Shown here one piece after another: positions 9,582 to 18,604 of a DNA stretch of 64,000 nucleotides. The notes below the pieces were generated by a model that saw only the letters and a program-made list of their open reading frames with translations, had not been told where the DNA came from and searched no databases. Numbering within the stretch: position 1 is the stretch's first letter; the number at the start of each line of letters is the position of its first letter. Position numbers and translations under genes: made by a program. The DNA is taken from NCBI RefSeq assembly GCF_012910785.2, contig NZ_WTVH02000008.1, forward strand, positions 806,001 through 870,000, written 5' to 3'. Source of the stretch: Aromatoleum buckelii (GTDB taxonomy: Bacteria; Pseudomonadota; Gammaproteobacteria; Burkholderiales; Rhodocyclaceae).

Positions 9582-10828
9582 TGCATGGGTGCAGCCAGAC
9601 GACGATGGACGCACATTGCAGGCTACAGGCGCTTCAGGATTTCGTCATCGGCAAATCCCGGCGCCGCGACCACGGAGCGGCAGGGAGCCTGAAGCTCCGG
9701 GCCCGGCTGTTTCTGAAAGCGTTTCTGTCTCTCGTGTTCCAGAGGCGGCGGGCTATCGAGGCGGTCGATTGCGACGTCCTGCTCGTTCATCCGTCGAGAA
9801 AATCGTTTCGCCTCGGCAGAAAACAGGCTTTGCTGGCCGCGTTGCGAAGCCGGGGACTCGCCGTCGAGGAGTTCGTCGAAGAGGGCGATTTCGATCTTGT
9901 CCGGGGCAGGCAGTTCGTGACGCCCGCGTCGGGAGTGCCTGCTTTGCTGCGCTGGGACGCGGCGCATGCGGCGTATCTGCTGTCGCGGTACAAGGCAAAG
10001 GTCATCGTCACGGAAAGGAACGGCTGGATAATCCCAAGCCTCATCAAATTGCAGCGGAAGACGGGCCCCCGGATCGTCCACCTTGCCCACTCGGTACCTT
10101 CCGACGAATCCAGTCGCTACGATTATTTCGATTACGATTACTACCTGCTGTTCGGGAAAAGCTCTCTCGAATATCTCTCGGCGCTCGAAGGAGCGTTCGG
10201 CGAGTGCGTCGTAAAATTTGCCGGACCCTATTTTTTCACGGATCGCGAAGGTCCATTGCCGGTGACGGTGCGAAATGAGGGCAAGGGCGTCAAATGTCTG
10301 TTTCTCGGATCGGGACCGGATTACGAGGTCTCCGAGCCTTACCTTGAACATTGCAGCTGGATTGCAGCGTGGTTGATCTCCCGCCCGGATGCGGAGCTAT
10401 GGGTGAAAGTACACCCGCGGGGGTCAGGCGAGCCGTGGCGATCGCAGGCGGCGAGCAATTCCAGAATAAAAATGATTCCTCCGGACACCATGCTCGACGC
10501 CTGCATCGGAGATTTCGATTTCGTGCTTTCAGATTATACGAACGCGGTCCTGGATGTTTCGCGTTTCGGCACGCCATTCATTCTGCTCGGAGAGGGAGCG
10601 GATTATTTTTCCACCGAACGTTTCGGCATTCCTCGGGCGCGATCTAGCATGGAGCTGACAAATTGTATTGACGTCCTTCTCGCCGATGTCCATAGGGCCC
10701 GCGAGATGGCGTCGAGGTTTTTCGATTTTCATGTGCATGAAAAATACCTGCCGCTGACTTCCATGGTGAATGTCATCGAGCGGCTGGCGGCAGGCGGCGA
10801 AGTGAAAGGCCTGTCATTATCATCGTAG
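9581..10828 (+). CDS. GT-B-like protein of the polysaccharide cluster
   Basis: A 415-residue protein I do not recognise with certainty. The C-terminal half contains SDYTNAVLDVSRFGTPFIL, which looks like the S-D-Y-(S/T)...D...P nucleotide-sugar motif of the CDP-glycerol:glycerophosphotransferase superfamily and related GT-B enzymes; VKVHPRGSG also fits that fold. A basic N-terminal segment contains one hydrophobic patch (ARLFLKAFLSLVF) that could attach it to the membrane. The start at 9581 overlaps the preceding stop as TGATG; an ATG at 9560 is the alternative. Codon use is less GC-rich than in the flanks. Probably transfers a sugar or polyol phosphate. Confidence 0.6.
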   Translation: MHGCSQTTMDAHCRLQALQDFVIGKSRRRDHGAAGSLKLRARLFLKAFLSLVFQRRRAIEAVDCDVLLVHPSRKSFRLGRKQALLAALRSRGLAVEEFVEEGDFDLVRGRQFVTPASGVPALLRWDAAHAAYLLSRYKAKVIVTERNGWIIPSLIKLQRKTGPRIVHLAHSVPSDESSRYDYFDYDYYLLFGKSSLEYLSALEGAFGECVVKFAGPYFFTDREGPLPVTVRNEGKGVKCLFLGSGPDYEVSEPYLEHCSWIAAWLISRPDAELWVKVHPRGSGEPWRSQAASNSRIKMIPPDTMLDACIGDFDFVLSDYTNAVLDVSRFGTPFILLGEGADYFSTERFGIPRARSSMELTNCIDVLLADVHRAREMASRFFDFHVHEKYLPLTSMVNVIERLAAGGEVKGLSLSS

Positions 10829-10885
10829 TCCGCTGAACTTGCATGCAGTTCATGGGTTTTCGAGTGCATCTTTAATGGATCATGC

Positions 10886-12103
10886 GTGATTATCGGGAAA
10901 AAGCATTTTTTGCTGGTTGAAAATGCCGCGCGTCATTTTATTGTCGCGGGGCTTTTCCTTTATCTCGGGGCGCTTTATTTCGTCGATACGAACCGGCAGA
11001 ACACCATCTTCTATTTGTCGGTCGCGCTGCCGGGACTGCTCTTGCTGGGCACGTTGAAAGACGTGCTGTCGGTCGGATCCAGGGAGGTCCTGTTCGTCTT
11101 TGTGTTCCTGCTCTACCTGGTCGCAAGCTCCCTGTGGTCGGGCATGGGCGTCGCGACGTTTTTTGTCGCGTTGAAGTACAGCTTTTATCTCGCCTGCCTG
11201 ATGCTGAGCATCTATCTGTTCGTGTCCCGTACGTCGGCCGGCGAACAGGCGATGACCCGGTTTTTTGTCCTGATCGGATTTTGCGCCTCCCTGGTCTACC
11301 TGTTTTTTGCGTTTCGATCGGCCCCTGGTGTGCCAAATCCACTGGGTGGAAGGTATGCGCTGCATGATCTCAGCGGGTGGGGAGAAAACAATCCGATAAC
11401 GTCCGCCGTATTTTTCGGCCTGCCTGTATTGGCGGCATGGTGGCGTTATCCGGACGAGAAGCTGGCGTCGAAGATCGGCCTTTTGTTGCTCATGATCGCC
11501 TGCATGGGAGTCATGTTCCTGACCAAGAGCCGCGGACCTTTCCTGGCGCTGGCGATAACGCTGCTGTTCGTCACGGTCTACAGACGAAACCGGAGCGATA
11601 TCGTGCTGTGGGCGGTCTGTGGTGTCCTCGGACTGGGTTTCGTACTGGCTCTCGATCTTCATTCCGTTATCGCCGACCGAGTGAGCGCTCCGGACTACCG
11701 GATGGAAATCTGGTCGCATGCCCTGGCACTGATCTCCGAACGGCCGATATGGGGGTACGGATATGGTTCCGTGGCAGCCCTTTCGTTTGGGGCTGGCGAC
11801 ATGGCCACTCACTCCCATTCGTCGATCCTGGAGGTGCTCAGAGTGGGAGGTATTGCGGGTGGCACGCTCTTTCTTGCGATGGTGTTTCTCGCGGTGCGCA
11901 AGTCTCTTGCGGGAAATGCCGGCGCCAGATTTTTCCTGTTCTGGCTGATTTACGGCGTCATATGTCTCTCGACCAACGGCCGCATGCTGTTGAGCAGACC
12001 GTCCGTCGAGTGGTTCGCGTTCTGGATCCCGCTTTTTTTCATGCTGATCGCCTCGGGCAACAGCCGCGAGCCGGGCTGGAGGGATGGAGCTTTCAGTACG
12101 TAG
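10886..12103 (+). CDS. O-antigen ligase/polymerase family membrane protein (WaaL/Wzy type)
   Basis: A 405-residue polytopic inner-membrane protein with about ten to twelve hydrophobic spans and a large periplasmic loop. The family signature is the later stretch PIWGYGYGSVAALSFGAG followed by HSHSSILEVLRVGGIAGG, matching the Wzy_C/O-antigen-ligase H-[SN]-x-x-L-x-x-L-x-x-x-G pattern. The family either ligates undecaprenyl-linked glycan to lipid A-core or polymerises repeat units, and the sequence does not separate these. The start is a GTG at 10886; nearby ATGs are out of frame. Its AT-richer coding (many TTT, ATT and AAA codons) contrasts with msbA just downstream, consistent with acquired surface-glycan genes. 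Confidence 0.82.
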   Translation: MIIGKKHFLLVENAARHFIVAGLFLYLGALYFVDTNRQNTIFYLSVALPGLLLLGTLKDVLSVGSREVLFVFVFLLYLVASSLWSGMGVATFFVALKYSFYLACLMLSIYLFVSRTSAGEQAMTRFFVLIGFCASLVYLFFAFRSAPGVPNPLGGRYALHDLSGWGENNPITSAVFFGLPVLAAWWRYPDEKLASKIGLLLLMIACMGVMFLTKSRGPFLALAITLLFVTVYRRNRSDIVLWAVCGVLGLGFVLALDLHSVIADRVSAPDYRMEIWSHALALISERPIWGYGYGSVAALSFGAGDMATHSHSSILEVLRVGGIAGGTLFLAMVFLAVRKSLAGNAGARFFLFWLIYGVICLSTNGRMLLSRPSVEWFAFWIPLFFMLIASGNSREPGWRDGAFST

Positions 12104-12162
12104 GGTCCGGGCGTTCCGGTAGCTCGTGGTAACATCCGGCGTCCTATTGCCGCCCCCGCGCC

Positions 12163-13968
12163 ATGCAACGTTCCGATGCGGCTCCTGCCTCCAGCATCAG
12201 GATCTACTTCCGTCTGTTGAGCTACGTCCGGCCCTATGTCGGACTGTTCGCAGTCAGCATCCTGGGCTACGTCATCTTCGCTTCCTCGCAGCCGATGCTC
12301 GCCGGCGTGCTGAAGTATTTCGTCGATGGCCTGACTCATCCCGACGCGGCGCTGATCACCGGCGTGCCGCTGCTCGACGGCATGGAGCTGATGCACGGGG
12401 TGCCCCTGATGATCGTGCTGATCGCGGCGTGGCAGGGGCTGGGCGGCTACCTCGGCAATTATTTCCTCGCGAGAGTTTCGCTGGGCCTCGTGCAGGACCT
12501 GCGCCAGGCGCTGTTCGACAGCCTGCTGCGCCTGCCGAACAGCTATTTCGACCAGCACAGCTCCGGGCACCTGATCTCGCGCATCACGTTCAACGTGACG
12601 ATGGTCACGGGCGCGGCGACCGACGCGATCAAGATCGTCATCCGCGAAGGGCTCACCGTGGTGTTCCTCTTTGCGTATCTGCTGTGGATGAACTGGCGGC
12701 TCACGCTGGTGATGGTCGCGATCCTGCCGTTGATCAGCCTGATGGTCCGGAACGCGAGCGGCAAGTTCCGCAAGCAGAGCAGAAAGATCCAGGTCGCGAT
12801 GGGTGACGTGACCCACGTCGCATCCGAAACGATCCACGGTTACCGGGTCGTGCGCAGCTTCGGCGGCGAGCATTACGAGCGCGAGCGTTTTCGCGCGGCG
12901 AGCGAGGACAACACACGCAAGCAGCTGAAAATGGTCAAGACTTCGGCGGTCTATACGCCGACGTTGCAACTCGTCACGTACAGCGCGATGGCCGTGGTGC
13001 TGTTTCTCGTGTTGCGGCTGCGCGGCGAGGCGTCGGTCGGCGATCTCGTCGCCTACATCACCGCTGCGGGGCTGCTGCCCAAACCGATCCGCCAGCTCTC
13101 CGAAGTCAGTTCGACGATCCAGCGCGGGGTGGCGGGCGCCGAGAGCATCTTCGAACAACTCGACGACAAGCCGGAAGTGGACCACGGGCGCATCGAACGC
13201 GAACGTGTCAGCGGGCGCATCGAGGTGCGCGACCTGTCGTTCCGCTATCCAGGCTCGGACCGTGAAGTGCTCGACAACGTGAGCTTCACGGTCGAGCCGG
13301 GGCAGATGGTCGCACTGGTTGGCCGTTCCGGCAGCGGCAAGTCGACGCTCGCGAACCTCATTCCGCGTTTCTATCACCACGACCGCGGCCAGATCCTCAT
13401 CGACGGTGTCGATGTCGAGGACTACACGCTGAAGAACCTGCGCCGCCACATCGCGCTGGTGACGCAACAGGTGACCCTGTTCAACGACACGGTGGCGAAC
13501 AACATCGCCTACGGTGACCTGGCCGGTCTCCCGCGCGCCGCGGTCGAAGCCGCGGCGGAAGCGGGCTATGCGAAAGAGTTTATCGACCGGCTGCCGCAGG
13601 GTTTCGACACGCTGATCGGGGAAAACGGCGTGACGCTGTCGGGCGGCCAGCGCCAGCGCCTCGCGATCGCCCGCGCGCTGCTCAAAGATGCCCCGATCCT
13701 GATCCTCGACGAAGCGACGAGCGCGCTCGACACCGAATCGGAACGGCATATCCAGGCGGCGCTCCACCGCGTGATGCAAGCGCGTACGACGCTCGTGATC
13801 GCGCATCGGCTGTCCACCATCGAACAGGCGGACGTCATCATGGTGATGGATCACGGGCGCATCGTCGAACGCGGCAGCCACGCCGAACTCCTCGCCGCTG
13901 GCGGCCATTACGCACGGCTGCATGCGATGCAGTTTCGCGAGGAGCCCGCGGTCGCGGCGGCTCGCTAG
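12163..13968 (+). CDS. msbA: Lipid A export ABC transporter MsbA
   Basis: Homodimeric flippase that moves lipid A-core across the inner membrane. The 601-residue half-transporter has an N-terminal six-span ABC exporter domain (about 20-320) and a C-terminal ATPase. Walker A is GRSGSGKST from residue 387, the signature LSGGQRQRLAIARALL starts near 492, Walker B is LILDEATSALDTE, and the switch His is in VIAHRLSTI. Type I exporter features such as LISRITFNVTMVTGAATDA match MsbA. It closes the + strand polysaccharide block and converges with the LPS-core operon, a setting that supports lipid A-core as substrate rather than a drug. Confidence 0.93.
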   Translation: MQRSDAAPASSIRIYFRLLSYVRPYVGLFAVSILGYVIFASSQPMLAGVLKYFVDGLTHPDAALITGVPLLDGMELMHGVPLMIVLIAAWQGLGGYLGNYFLARVSLGLVQDLRQALFDSLLRLPNSYFDQHSSGHLISRITFNVTMVTGAATDAIKIVIREGLTVVFLFAYLLWMNWRLTLVMVAILPLISLMVRNASGKFRKQSRKIQVAMGDVTHVASETIHGYRVVRSFGGEHYERERFRAASEDNTRKQLKMVKTSAVYTPTLQLVTYSAMAVVLFLVLRLRGEASVGDLVAYITAAGLLPKPIRQLSEVSSTIQRGVAGAESIFEQLDDKPEVDHGRIERERVSGRIEVRDLSFRYPGSDREVLDNVSFTVEPGQMVALVGRSGSGKSTLANLIPRFYHHDRGQILIDGVDVEDYTLKNLRRHIALVTQQVTLFNDTVANNIAYGDLAGLPRAAVEAAAEAGYAKEFIDRLPQGFDTLIGENGVTLSGGQRQRLAIARALLKDAPILILDEATSALDTESERHIQAALHRVMQARTTLVIAHRLSTIEQADVIMVMDHGRIVERGSHAELLAAGGHYARLHAMQFREEPAVAAAR

Positions 13969-14023
13969 CCGCGCCCGGTCGGGCCGGGCGCCGAGCGAGG
14001 CGACACGGCGGCATCAAGCGCGA

Positions 14024-15487
14024 TCAGGTCGAAGAGCGCCGCTGCGGCCCCGGGGTTGCGGGAGGAACGTTCTCGTCGAACCAGCCGCGCAACACACAGC
14101 CTTCCGGCCAGTTGCGCAGCAGCCGCGCGCGGTCCTTCTGCCACGCCCGGGCGTGCGCGGCGATGCTGGCGTGCTGGCGCATCGCGTCGAGGTCGATCAG
14201 TTTGACCCCTCCCTGGTCCCACAGCAGGTTCGTCGCCTTGAGGTCGCCATGGCTGATGCGCTCGCGATGCAGCGCGGCGAAAAGCTCGCGCAGCGCTCGC
14301 CCCTCGGCTGGCGGCGGTTCGCTTCCGGCGTCGAGATGTTGCAGCAGGTGGGGGCCGTCGCAGGAATCGGTGACGAGCCACGCACGGCCGCGCAAGGGCC
14401 CGAAGCGGCGCTCGATCAGCGCCAGCGGCCGCGGCGTCGCGATGCCGAGAAAAGCGAGGCGGTGAGCTTCGATCCACGAATGCCAGGCGCGGCTCGGCCG
14501 CCAGAAGCGCGACAGCGCGTGGGCCGTGTCCTTGATGTTGTAGCGCTTGATGACGAGCTTGCGGCCGCCGACGTCGATCCGGGCGACGGTGCTGCTGCCG
14601 CCGTCCTTCAGCAAGGATCCGGCGGCGAGGGCGAGGTCGGGGTCGGCGACGACGGGAGCGAGCCGCTCGGCTTCCTCGCGGACGACCGAAACGAAGCGGT
14701 CGCGGCGCTGCTCGACGTGGAACAAGGTGCAGTCGCGCAGCGTCTTCGCGAGATAGTCGCGCAGCCGCCAGCTCCGTACCCGGGCGATTTCCCGGCGAAG
14801 CGATGCCGGATCGAACGACAGGTCTGGATTCCCGGCGTGGTAGTCGACAAGCAGAGCCGGCAGCCGCGCATCGACGTCGCGCGGCAGTTGCGCGAGCAGG
14901 ATCGCGAGGTTGCGCAGCGCGTCGCCGGCACCGAGAGGGCGACCGGGGCGGCGCGCACGGACCGCATCGCCGTCGATCGCATACAGCACGCCGCGCTGGC
15001 GCAGGAAATTGCCCAGATGCAGGTCGGACTGCGCGAGCCCGCGCGCATGCATGCGGCCGAGCGTCTCGAGCGCGGGAGAGAGCACGCCGAGCGCGGCGTC
15101 GATGTCACACGGGTGCGCGGCGAGCGCTGCCTGCCAGCAACTGGCCAGGTCTTCGGCCTCGTCGAGGAACTCGGTCAGCAGGTAATGCCCGCTGTCGAGC
15201 GTGCCGGCACCGAGCAGCCGCGGCGTTGCGATCGCCTGCGCGGCAAGCGCTGCGAGCCCGTCCCGCTCTTGCTCGAAGTGCCGCGCCGAGCCCCTGCGGG
15301 CGATGAAAAACTTCGCCAGCACCGTCTGCCCACCGACTTCCGCTTCTCCTACCAGGCGCTTGCCCGGCAACACGCGCAGCAGGCGCTTGACGGTTGCGAC
15401 ACGTCCGTCGTCGAGCGCGATGCGAAACGGTACGACCGGGTTCCGGCCGGCCTGGCGCAGTGTCGTGGCAGTCTCGAGTGGCCGCAC
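14024..15487 (-). CDS. Tandem-domain lipopolysaccharide kinase-like protein
   Basis: Last gene of the LPS-core operon, 487 residues. It holds two protein-kinase-like (WaaP/InaA/Kdo kinase type) active-site sets. The first has S-D-L-H-L-G-N at 154-160 and I-D-G-D at 171-174; the second has H-G-D-L-K-A-T-N at 413-420 and I-D-L-D at 431-434. Each half also has a plausible nucleotide-binding Lys (LAKFF near 59, VIKRYN near 314). The first set has Ser instead of His/Arg before the catalytic Asp. It follows waaP directly. The start may be GTG at 15487 or TTG at 15493 overlapping the waaP stop. Likely phosphorylates core heptose or Kdo; the substrate is unproven. Confidence 0.78.
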   Translation of the reverse strand: MRPLETATTLRQAGRNPVVPFRIALDDGRVATVKRLLRVLPGKRLVGEAEVGGQTVLAKFFIARRGSARHFEQERDGLAALAAQAIATPRLLGAGTLDSGHYLLTEFLDEAEDLASCWQAALAAHPCDIDAALGVLSPALETLGRMHARGLAQSDLHLGNFLRQRGVLYAIDGDAVRARRPGRPLGAGDALRNLAILLAQLPRDVDARLPALLVDYHAGNPDLSFDPASLRREIARVRSWRLRDYLAKTLRDCTLFHVEQRRDRFVSVVREEAERLAPVVADPDLALAAGSLLKDGGSSTVARIDVGGRKLVIKRYNIKDTAHALSRFWRPSRAWHSWIEAHRLAFLGIATPRPLALIERRFGPLRGRAWLVTDSCDGPHLLQHLDAGSEPPPAEGRALRELFAALHRERISHGDLKATNLLWDQGGVKLIDLDAMRQHASIAAHARAWQKDRARLLRNWPEGCVLRGWFDENVPPATPGPQRRSST

Positions 15488-15489
15488 GC

Positions 15490-16317
15490 TCAAAGTGCGG
15501 CCTCGGGCGCGTATTTGCGCAGATAGCGGGCGTGCAGGCGTCCGGCTTGCGCTTCGAGACGGGCAAGCAGGACCGCTTCGTCGCGCAGCACTTCGCGCAG
15601 CGGCCGGCCGAAGTATCGCCGCACGAAGCGCAGCTTGTCGCGCCGCGTGAGCCCGATGCCGAGCGCCGAAAAATACAGCGCTGCGAGGTCTTTGTCGCGC
15701 CAGCGCCGCGGCGTACGGGCGCGGATCTGCGAGCGGTGCAGGTCGATCAGCGACAGGCGCAGCGCGGCCGGCGTGGGCGCCGGGTCGAGATGCAGCAGGA
15801 AATGACAGATGTAGAGGTCGCGGTGGTTCATGCCGCCTTCGTGCATCCGCCTCACCATGTCGGCGACCCGGTCGATCAGCGCGCGTTTCAGTGCGCTGTC
15901 GGGCGGGCACCGCGGCCAGTCGCGGCAGAAATCCTCTAGGCTCACCGTCGGTGCGAGTTCCTCGGTGACGATGAACGAATGCTGTCTCGCCGGGTTACAT
16001 CCGCGCTCGCCGTAGGCGACCGCCTTCATCGTCGCGACGCCGAGCTCGTCGAGCTGCCGTATCGCCCGCCACTCGTTGCGCGCGCCAAGCACCGGCAGTC
16101 GTGCCGACAGCAGGTTCTTGAAGATTTCTCGCCAGCCGACGCCACGATGGATCTTGACGAAATAGCCGCGCCCGCCGGCTTCGACGCGCAGCGTGCGGCG
16201 CCCCTCGAGTTCGCGGAACACTTCGCCCTGCAGCGCCTCGACCATGTCGAACGGATCCCGTCCGGCCCACAGCGAGCGGAACGGTTCATCGACGAAGAGC
16301 GTGGCCGACGCGCTCAT
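15490..16317 (-). CDS. waaP: Lipopolysaccharide core heptose(I) kinase
   Basis: Phosphorylates the O-4 position of heptose I of the LPS inner core, which stabilises the outer membrane. At 275 residues it is full length. The kinase fold is visible: YFVKIHRGVGWREIFKNLL with candidate ATP-contacting K55, the hinge-like FIVTEEL, the catalytic MNHRDLYICHFLL (D167), and the metal-binding LSLIDLHRSQ (D192). The first residues (LFVDEPFRSLWAGRDPF) are family-typical. Its start overlaps the waaG stop as ATGA, so translation should be coupled. Confidence 0.94.
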   Translation of the reverse strand: MSASATLFVDEPFRSLWAGRDPFDMVEALQGEVFRELEGRRTLRVEAGGRGYFVKIHRGVGWREIFKNLLSARLPVLGARNEWRAIRQLDELGVATMKAVAYGERGCNPARQHSFIVTEELAPTVSLEDFCRDWPRCPPDSALKRALIDRVADMVRRMHEGGMNHRDLYICHFLLHLDPAPTPAALRLSLIDLHRSQIRARTPRRWRDKDLAALYFSALGIGLTRRDKLRFVRRYFGRPLREVLRDEAVLLARLEAQAGRLHARYLRKYAPEAAL

Positions 16318-17435
16318 CCGCGTCCCCGCAGGATCACGTCCGCGGCGCGCTCGGGCAGGCTGTAGAGGTCGGCGTGCTGAGCGAACGCGAGGCCGTTAGC
16401 GCTCCAGCGGGCGCGGCTTTCGCTGTCCGCGAGCATCGAGGCGAGCAGGCGGTCGAGCGCGGCCTGCTCGAACGGTGCCGGGACGACTTTTCCGGCATCG
16501 GCGTCGGCGATGTAGTGCGCGTAGCCGCAGGCGGCGCTCGCGAGCACCGGCAGCCCAGCGACGATCGCTTCGAGCAGCACGGTGCCGGTGTTCTCGTTGT
16601 AGGCGGGATGAATCAGCAGGTCGGCGCCGAGCAGGAAGCGCGGAATGTCGTCGCGTCCCTGCAGGATGCTGACGCGGTTCCCGAGGCCGAGCGTGTGCAG
16701 CTGCACGAGGAACGGCTTGGGGTCGTCCTGGCCGATGGCGATCAGGCGCGTGCGCTCTTTCAGCACTTCCGGCAGTGCCGCGAGCGCCCGCAGGCTGCGG
16801 TCGAGGCCTTTGGTCTTGAAGCCGGAGCCGATCTGCACGACCAATAGGTCGTCCTCTTCGAGGCTGAACTCGCGCCGGAAGGCGGCACGGATCTGTGCGG
16901 CATTGGGCGGAGCGCGACGGTCGGGGGCGATGCCGGGCGGCAGCAGGTGGAAACGGCGCGCCGGGGTGCCGTAATGCGTCATGAAAAGCGGCTGCTGCGC
17001 GGCCGAGATCAGCAGGATCTCGGTGTGGACTTCAGGCGCGAACACCCCCCGCTCGTACGCCGAAAAGTGCCGGTAGCGTCCGCTGACGCGGTACAGCGAA
17101 TTGCGCAGCGTGCGCGCCTTGTCCTCGAAGCACGGGTCGGCAGCGTAATAGACGTCGAGCCCGGGCATCTTGTTGAAACCGACGACCCGGTCGGCGGGGC
17201 GGCGCGCGAGGTCCTGCTGCACCCATTCGGTGAATTTCTCGTTGCGGCGCGGGTTCGTGATCGCCCGCACCGGGACGCGCAGCACTTCGAACCCGGCCGG
17301 GATTTCGCCGTGCCATTCGAGCGTGTAGACGCGGATCGCGTGGCCGCGCGCCTGGCACGCCAGCGCGATGCGCAGGAAGTCGCGCTGCAGGCCGCCGAAC
17401 GGGAAGTACTTGTACAGGCAGAATGCGAGCTGCAT
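16314..17435 (-). CDS. waaG: LPS core glucosyltransferase I-like GT4 enzyme
   Basis: GT-B fold, CAZy family 4 glycosyltransferase of 373 residues. The opening LAFCLYKYFPFGGLQRDFLR and the following TLEWHGEIPAGFE are characteristic of WaaG. In the C-terminal domain, PAYNENTGTVLLEAIVAGLP carries the E-x7-E nucleotide-sugar signature. It adds the first hexose (glucose in enterics) to heptose II. The start codon overlaps the waaC stop as TGATG, and the gene overlaps waaP at its end. The actual sugar in this organism could differ. Confidence 0.92.
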   Translation of the reverse strand: MQLAFCLYKYFPFGGLQRDFLRIALACQARGHAIRVYTLEWHGEIPAGFEVLRVPVRAITNPRRNEKFTEWVQQDLARRPADRVVGFNKMPGLDVYYAADPCFEDKARTLRNSLYRVSGRYRHFSAYERGVFAPEVHTEILLISAAQQPLFMTHYGTPARRFHLLPPGIAPDRRAPPNAAQIRAAFRREFSLEEDDLLVVQIGSGFKTKGLDRSLRALAALPEVLKERTRLIAIGQDDPKPFLVQLHTLGLGNRVSILQGRDDIPRFLLGADLLIHPAYNENTGTVLLEAIVAGLPVLASAACGYAHYIADADAGKVVPAPFEQAALDRLLASMLADSESRARWSANGLAFAQHADLYSLPERAADVILRGRG

Positions 17436-18604
17436 CAACCGGAGGCCTTGCGGTCGAACATCGTGTGGACGAGCGGCCCAGGCGACGGGTCGAAGCCGCC
17501 GAGCGCGCCGTCGGCGGCGAGCGGGTGGACGGCCGGCACCCCCTCCGCGGACGTTTTGCCGTCGAGGATGCGCTGCAGCGCGCTCCACACCTGCTCCGGG
17601 CCGATGCGCGTGAAGCACAGCGGCTGTTCGGCGACGAGATCGAAGTGTGCGCGCTCGTCGGCAGTCGGCACGTGCGTGCAGCGCCGCTGCAGGCACGGGG
17701 CGCACGCCATGTTCGACGCGACGTGGAACTGGTTCGGGCCCCAGGCGCCGGTGAAGCCGGGATTGGTCGGGCCGAACAGCGACAGCGTCGGCACGCCGAA
17801 CGCGGCGGCGAGGTGGCCGAGGCCGGTGTCGACAGCGACACACGCGCGCGCGCCGGCAATCTCGGCGGCGATGCCGACGAGTTTGAGCTGGGGCAGCACC
17901 GTCACGGCCGGCTGTCCGGCGGCGAGGCGCTGCGCGCGCGCCTCTTCGACGGCGTTGCCCCACGGCAGGCGGATCGCCCAGCCCGCCGCGGTCGCGAGCG
18001 CGATCAGCCGCCGCCAGTAGAGTTCCGGCCAGTGCTTGGTCACCCAGGTCGTGCCGTGCAGCAGCAGCAGGTAGGGTTCGGGGTTGTCGACGCTGGCGAG
18101 CCGGTGCCGGTCGAGTCCGTACGTGACCGGCCCTTGCGGCACGGGATAACCGAGCGCCCTGGCGAAGAGTTCGCGCAGCCGCTCGACGGCATGGCGGCCG
18201 ACCGGCACCGCGTGCGCGTGCGTGTAGAAGCGGCTCGCGATCGGCTCGCGGGCGGAGTCCTGGTCGAGCCCATGCACGGGCTTGCTGCCGTAGCGCGTCA
18301 GCAGCGCGCTCTTCAGCAGGCCCTGCGCGTCGATCGTCGCGTCGTAACGGGTCGCGGCGACCGCACGCTTGAAGCGGCGCCACTCGCCGCTCACGAGCGC
18401 TTTCACCGGCGTCTTGCGCCAGCGCCGCACTGCGACCGGGATCACGCGGTCGACTGCCGGATGCCAGGACGGGATTTCGGCGAAAGCTTCCTCGACGACC
18501 CAGTCGAAGCGGATCCCGGAGATCGCGCGGGCGGCGTCGGTCAGCGCCGGAAGCGTGTGGATGACGTCGCCGAGCGAGGACGTCTTGACGATCAGCACGC
18601 GCAT
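17435..18604 (-). CDS. waaC: Lipopolysaccharide heptosyltransferase I
   Basis: GT9-family ADP-heptose transferase that adds the first heptose to Kdo2-lipid A. The 389-residue protein starts RVLIVKTSSLGDVIHTLPAL, the standard WaaC opening. Its C-terminal half has VAVDTGLGHLAAAFGVPTLS and LFGPTNPGFTGAWGPNQ, which bind the ADP-sugar. An extended C-terminal region with APCLQRRCTH and a trailing tail makes it longer than the enterobacterial enzyme (about 320). It overlaps both waaF and waaG by one base (TGATG), so three heptosyl/hexosyl transfer steps are translated from one coupled message. Confidence 0.92.
   Translation of the reverse strand: MRVLIVKTSSLGDVIHTLPALTDAARAISGIRFDWVVEEAFAEIPSWHPAVDRVIPVAVRRWRKTPVKALVSGEWRRFKRAVAATRYDATIDAQGLLKSALLTRYGSKPVHGLDQDSAREPIASRFYTHAHAVPVGRHAVERLRELFARALGYPVPQGPVTYGLDRHRLASVDNPEPYLLLLHGTTWVTKHWPELYWRRLIALATAAGWAIRLPWGNAVEEARAQRLAAGQPAVTVLPQLKLVGIAAEIAGARACVAVDTGLGHLAAAFGVPTLSLFGPTNPGFTGAWGPNQFHVASNMACAPCLQRRCTHVPTADERAHFDLVAEQPLCFTRIGPEQVWSALQRILDGKTSAEGVPAVHPLAADGALGGFDPSPGPLVHTMFDRKASG

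Noticed and set aside
11950-13923. 657-codon - strand frame opposite msbA
   Set aside because: Antisense shadow of a certain gene.
16314-18383. Extended - strand frame through waaG into waaC
   Set aside because: Only the part from 17435 down is WaaG; the rest is an out-of-frame read of waaC.
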